NCBI GenBank assembly: GCA_947167745.1
Contig: CAMVJE010000030.1
Location: forward strand, 1 to 15,900
From: an uncultured Treponema sp.
GTDB taxonomy: Bacteria; Spirochaetota; Spirochaetia; Treponematales; Treponemataceae
Direction: 5' to 3'
Length of the DNA stretch: 15,900 nt
The position numbers were made by a program, and so were the translations under genes. Below, one piece after another: positions 15,169 through 15,900 of this stretch. The notes beneath the pieces were generated by a model. It had not been told where the DNA came from. It ran no database searches and was given only the letters and a program-made list of their open reading frames with translations. Numbering within the stretch: the first letter of the stretch is position 1; the number at the start of each line of letters is the position of its first letter.

Positions 15169-15214
15169 GGAATGTTAAACAAACTTAAACTAAGTTTTTA
15201 ATTCAGCGCTTGTT

Positions 15215-15900
15215 TTATTTGAGGGAAATTCCCATTACGCTTGAAGCCTGTGAGCCGAAAGAGTGGCCCTTGTAAGAGCCGTTTGTGTATCCGCTCAGCT
15301 TGATTGTGCCGTCTGCGTTTCTGTAGCTTGTGTGTACAGATGAGTTGCAGGCCAGACTTGTGGCTGTAGTAGAAGGAGCTGAAATCGTGGTAGAGAAATC
15401 TTTCTGCCCGTTCGTGATTGAAGCGGCAGAAGAGATATAGTAGTACTTGCTGTTGGTGAAGTAAACTGAATTAGAAATCGTTGAGGCAACGCTTGATGTA
15501 CCGTACTTGTCGCTGCTTTTTGGAGCGAGAGTGAGCATGTGGTCGAATTTGCCCTTGTTTGTGCGGTAGAAGTTGAAGTTTACCTTTGCGTTTCCGTAAG
15601 ATGTACAGTAAGAAACATTGAGTGCTCCTCCGTTTCCGTTGTCTGTAAATCCGTCGTGTCCGTTTCCGACAGCGAGACAGTTTGTTACGACATGGGCTGT
15701 AGGAACCTTTCCGTTTGAACCGCCAAGCTTGAATCCGTTCATATCACCGTTTGCGTAGCTTGAGTTTGTTGTGAGGCGTCCGTTGTTGTAAGCCACGCAG
15801 TTTCTGATTGTTACGACACCGATTGAGCCTGTTGCCTCTTTTGCGTAGAGGTCCCAGCCGTCGTCACAGTTACAGTAAGCGATACATCCGTCAAATACGT
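15215..15900 (-). CDS. PL9-like pectate lyase, C-terminal part (runs off window)
   Basis: This is probably a secreted polysaccharide lyase with a right-handed parallel beta-helix; the N-terminus lies beyond the window. The reading frame is open to position 15900 (about 228 codons), so the internal ATG/GTG near 15796 is not the start. Motifs of the PL9 pectate lyase group are visible: CDDGWDLYAKEATG, NGDMNGFKLGGSNGK, HVVTNCLAVGNGHDGFTDNG and a following ladder of Asn/Ser/Tyr turns (NVSYCTSYGNAKVNF). The last 60 residues are Ser/Thr-rich (STTISAPSTTATSLA). Pectin lyases of this kind cleave polygalacturonate by beta-elimination, usually with calcium. A terminator follows the stop. Family assignment is good at fold level and moderate for PL9. 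Confidence 0.75.
   Translation of the reverse strand, partial: VFDGCIAYCNCDDGWDLYAKEATGSIGVVTIRNCVAYNNGRLTTNSSYANGDMNGFKLGGSNGKVPTAHVVTNCLAVGNGHDGFTDNGNGGALNVSYCTSYGNAKVNFNFYRTNKGKFDHMLTLAPKSSDKYGTSSVASTISNSVYFTNSKYYYISSAASITNGQKDFSTTISAPSTTATSLACNSSVHTSYRNADGTIKLSGYTNGSYKGHSFGSQASSVMGISLK

Overview
The window looks like a piece of a host-associated or fibre-degrading Treponema (Spirochaetota) chromosome. This is inferred from gene content and style: two RsbU/SpoIIE-type PP2C phosphatases, one behind a 7TM extracellular sensor, a zinc-ribbon/FGE-like protein, a single-permease Trp/PhnK-type ABC transporter, a GTP-dependent PEP carboxykinase, and a PL9-like pectate lyase. No rRNA, tRNA, CRISPR array, transposase or prophage gene is visible.

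Layout. 1-184 (-) is the start of gltX (glutamyl-tRNA synthetase). Its leader, 185-315, holds a -10 box, a well-formed 29-codon upstream ORF (uORF) and two perfect hairpins inside that uORF. 424-873 (+) is a small exported protein of unknown function. 874-969 is a GC-rich, hairpin-forming spacer between convergent genes. 970-2689 (-) is an ABC ATPase and permease pair without a visible binding-protein gene. 2738-4042 (+) is an M18 aminopeptidase. 4039-6249 (-) is a 7TM-sensor PP2C phosphatase, preceded on the same strand by an exported esterase at 6291-7751. 7858-9711 (+) is PEP carboxykinase. 9712-9947 is a gene-free spacer with an imperfect inverted repeat and two short-period tandem repeats. 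9948-10592 (+) has a RelB/DinJ-like N-terminus and a long acidic tail. 10596-11612 (-) is a lipoprotein endonuclease/exonuclease/phosphatase. 11711-13728 (+) is a Cache/HAMP PP2C phosphatase overlapping an RsbW-like kinase. 13731-14030 (-) is an RsbV-like STAS protein, and 14075-15055 (-) is the zinc-ribbon/FGE-like protein just upstream of it. 15215-15900 (-) is the C-terminal part of a secreted parallel beta-helix lyase that runs off the window.

How they work together. The 11.7-14.0 kb block carries all three partner-switching parts (phosphatase, kinase, STAS antagonist) but no sigma factor, so the output is elsewhere or is not a sigma factor. The 7TM phosphatase at 4-6 kb could feed the same STAS protein. 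PEP carboxykinase, aminopeptidase, esterase and lyase fit a heterotroph living on plant polymers and peptides.

Two organisational habits stand out. Several genes have a -10 box so close to the ATG that the message should be leaderless. Three tail-to-tail gene pairs end within 4 bases of each other or overlap, with no terminator between them. The most unusual items are the gltX leader ORF with its nested hairpins, and the cluster of three short-period repeat families around and inside the RelB-like gene.
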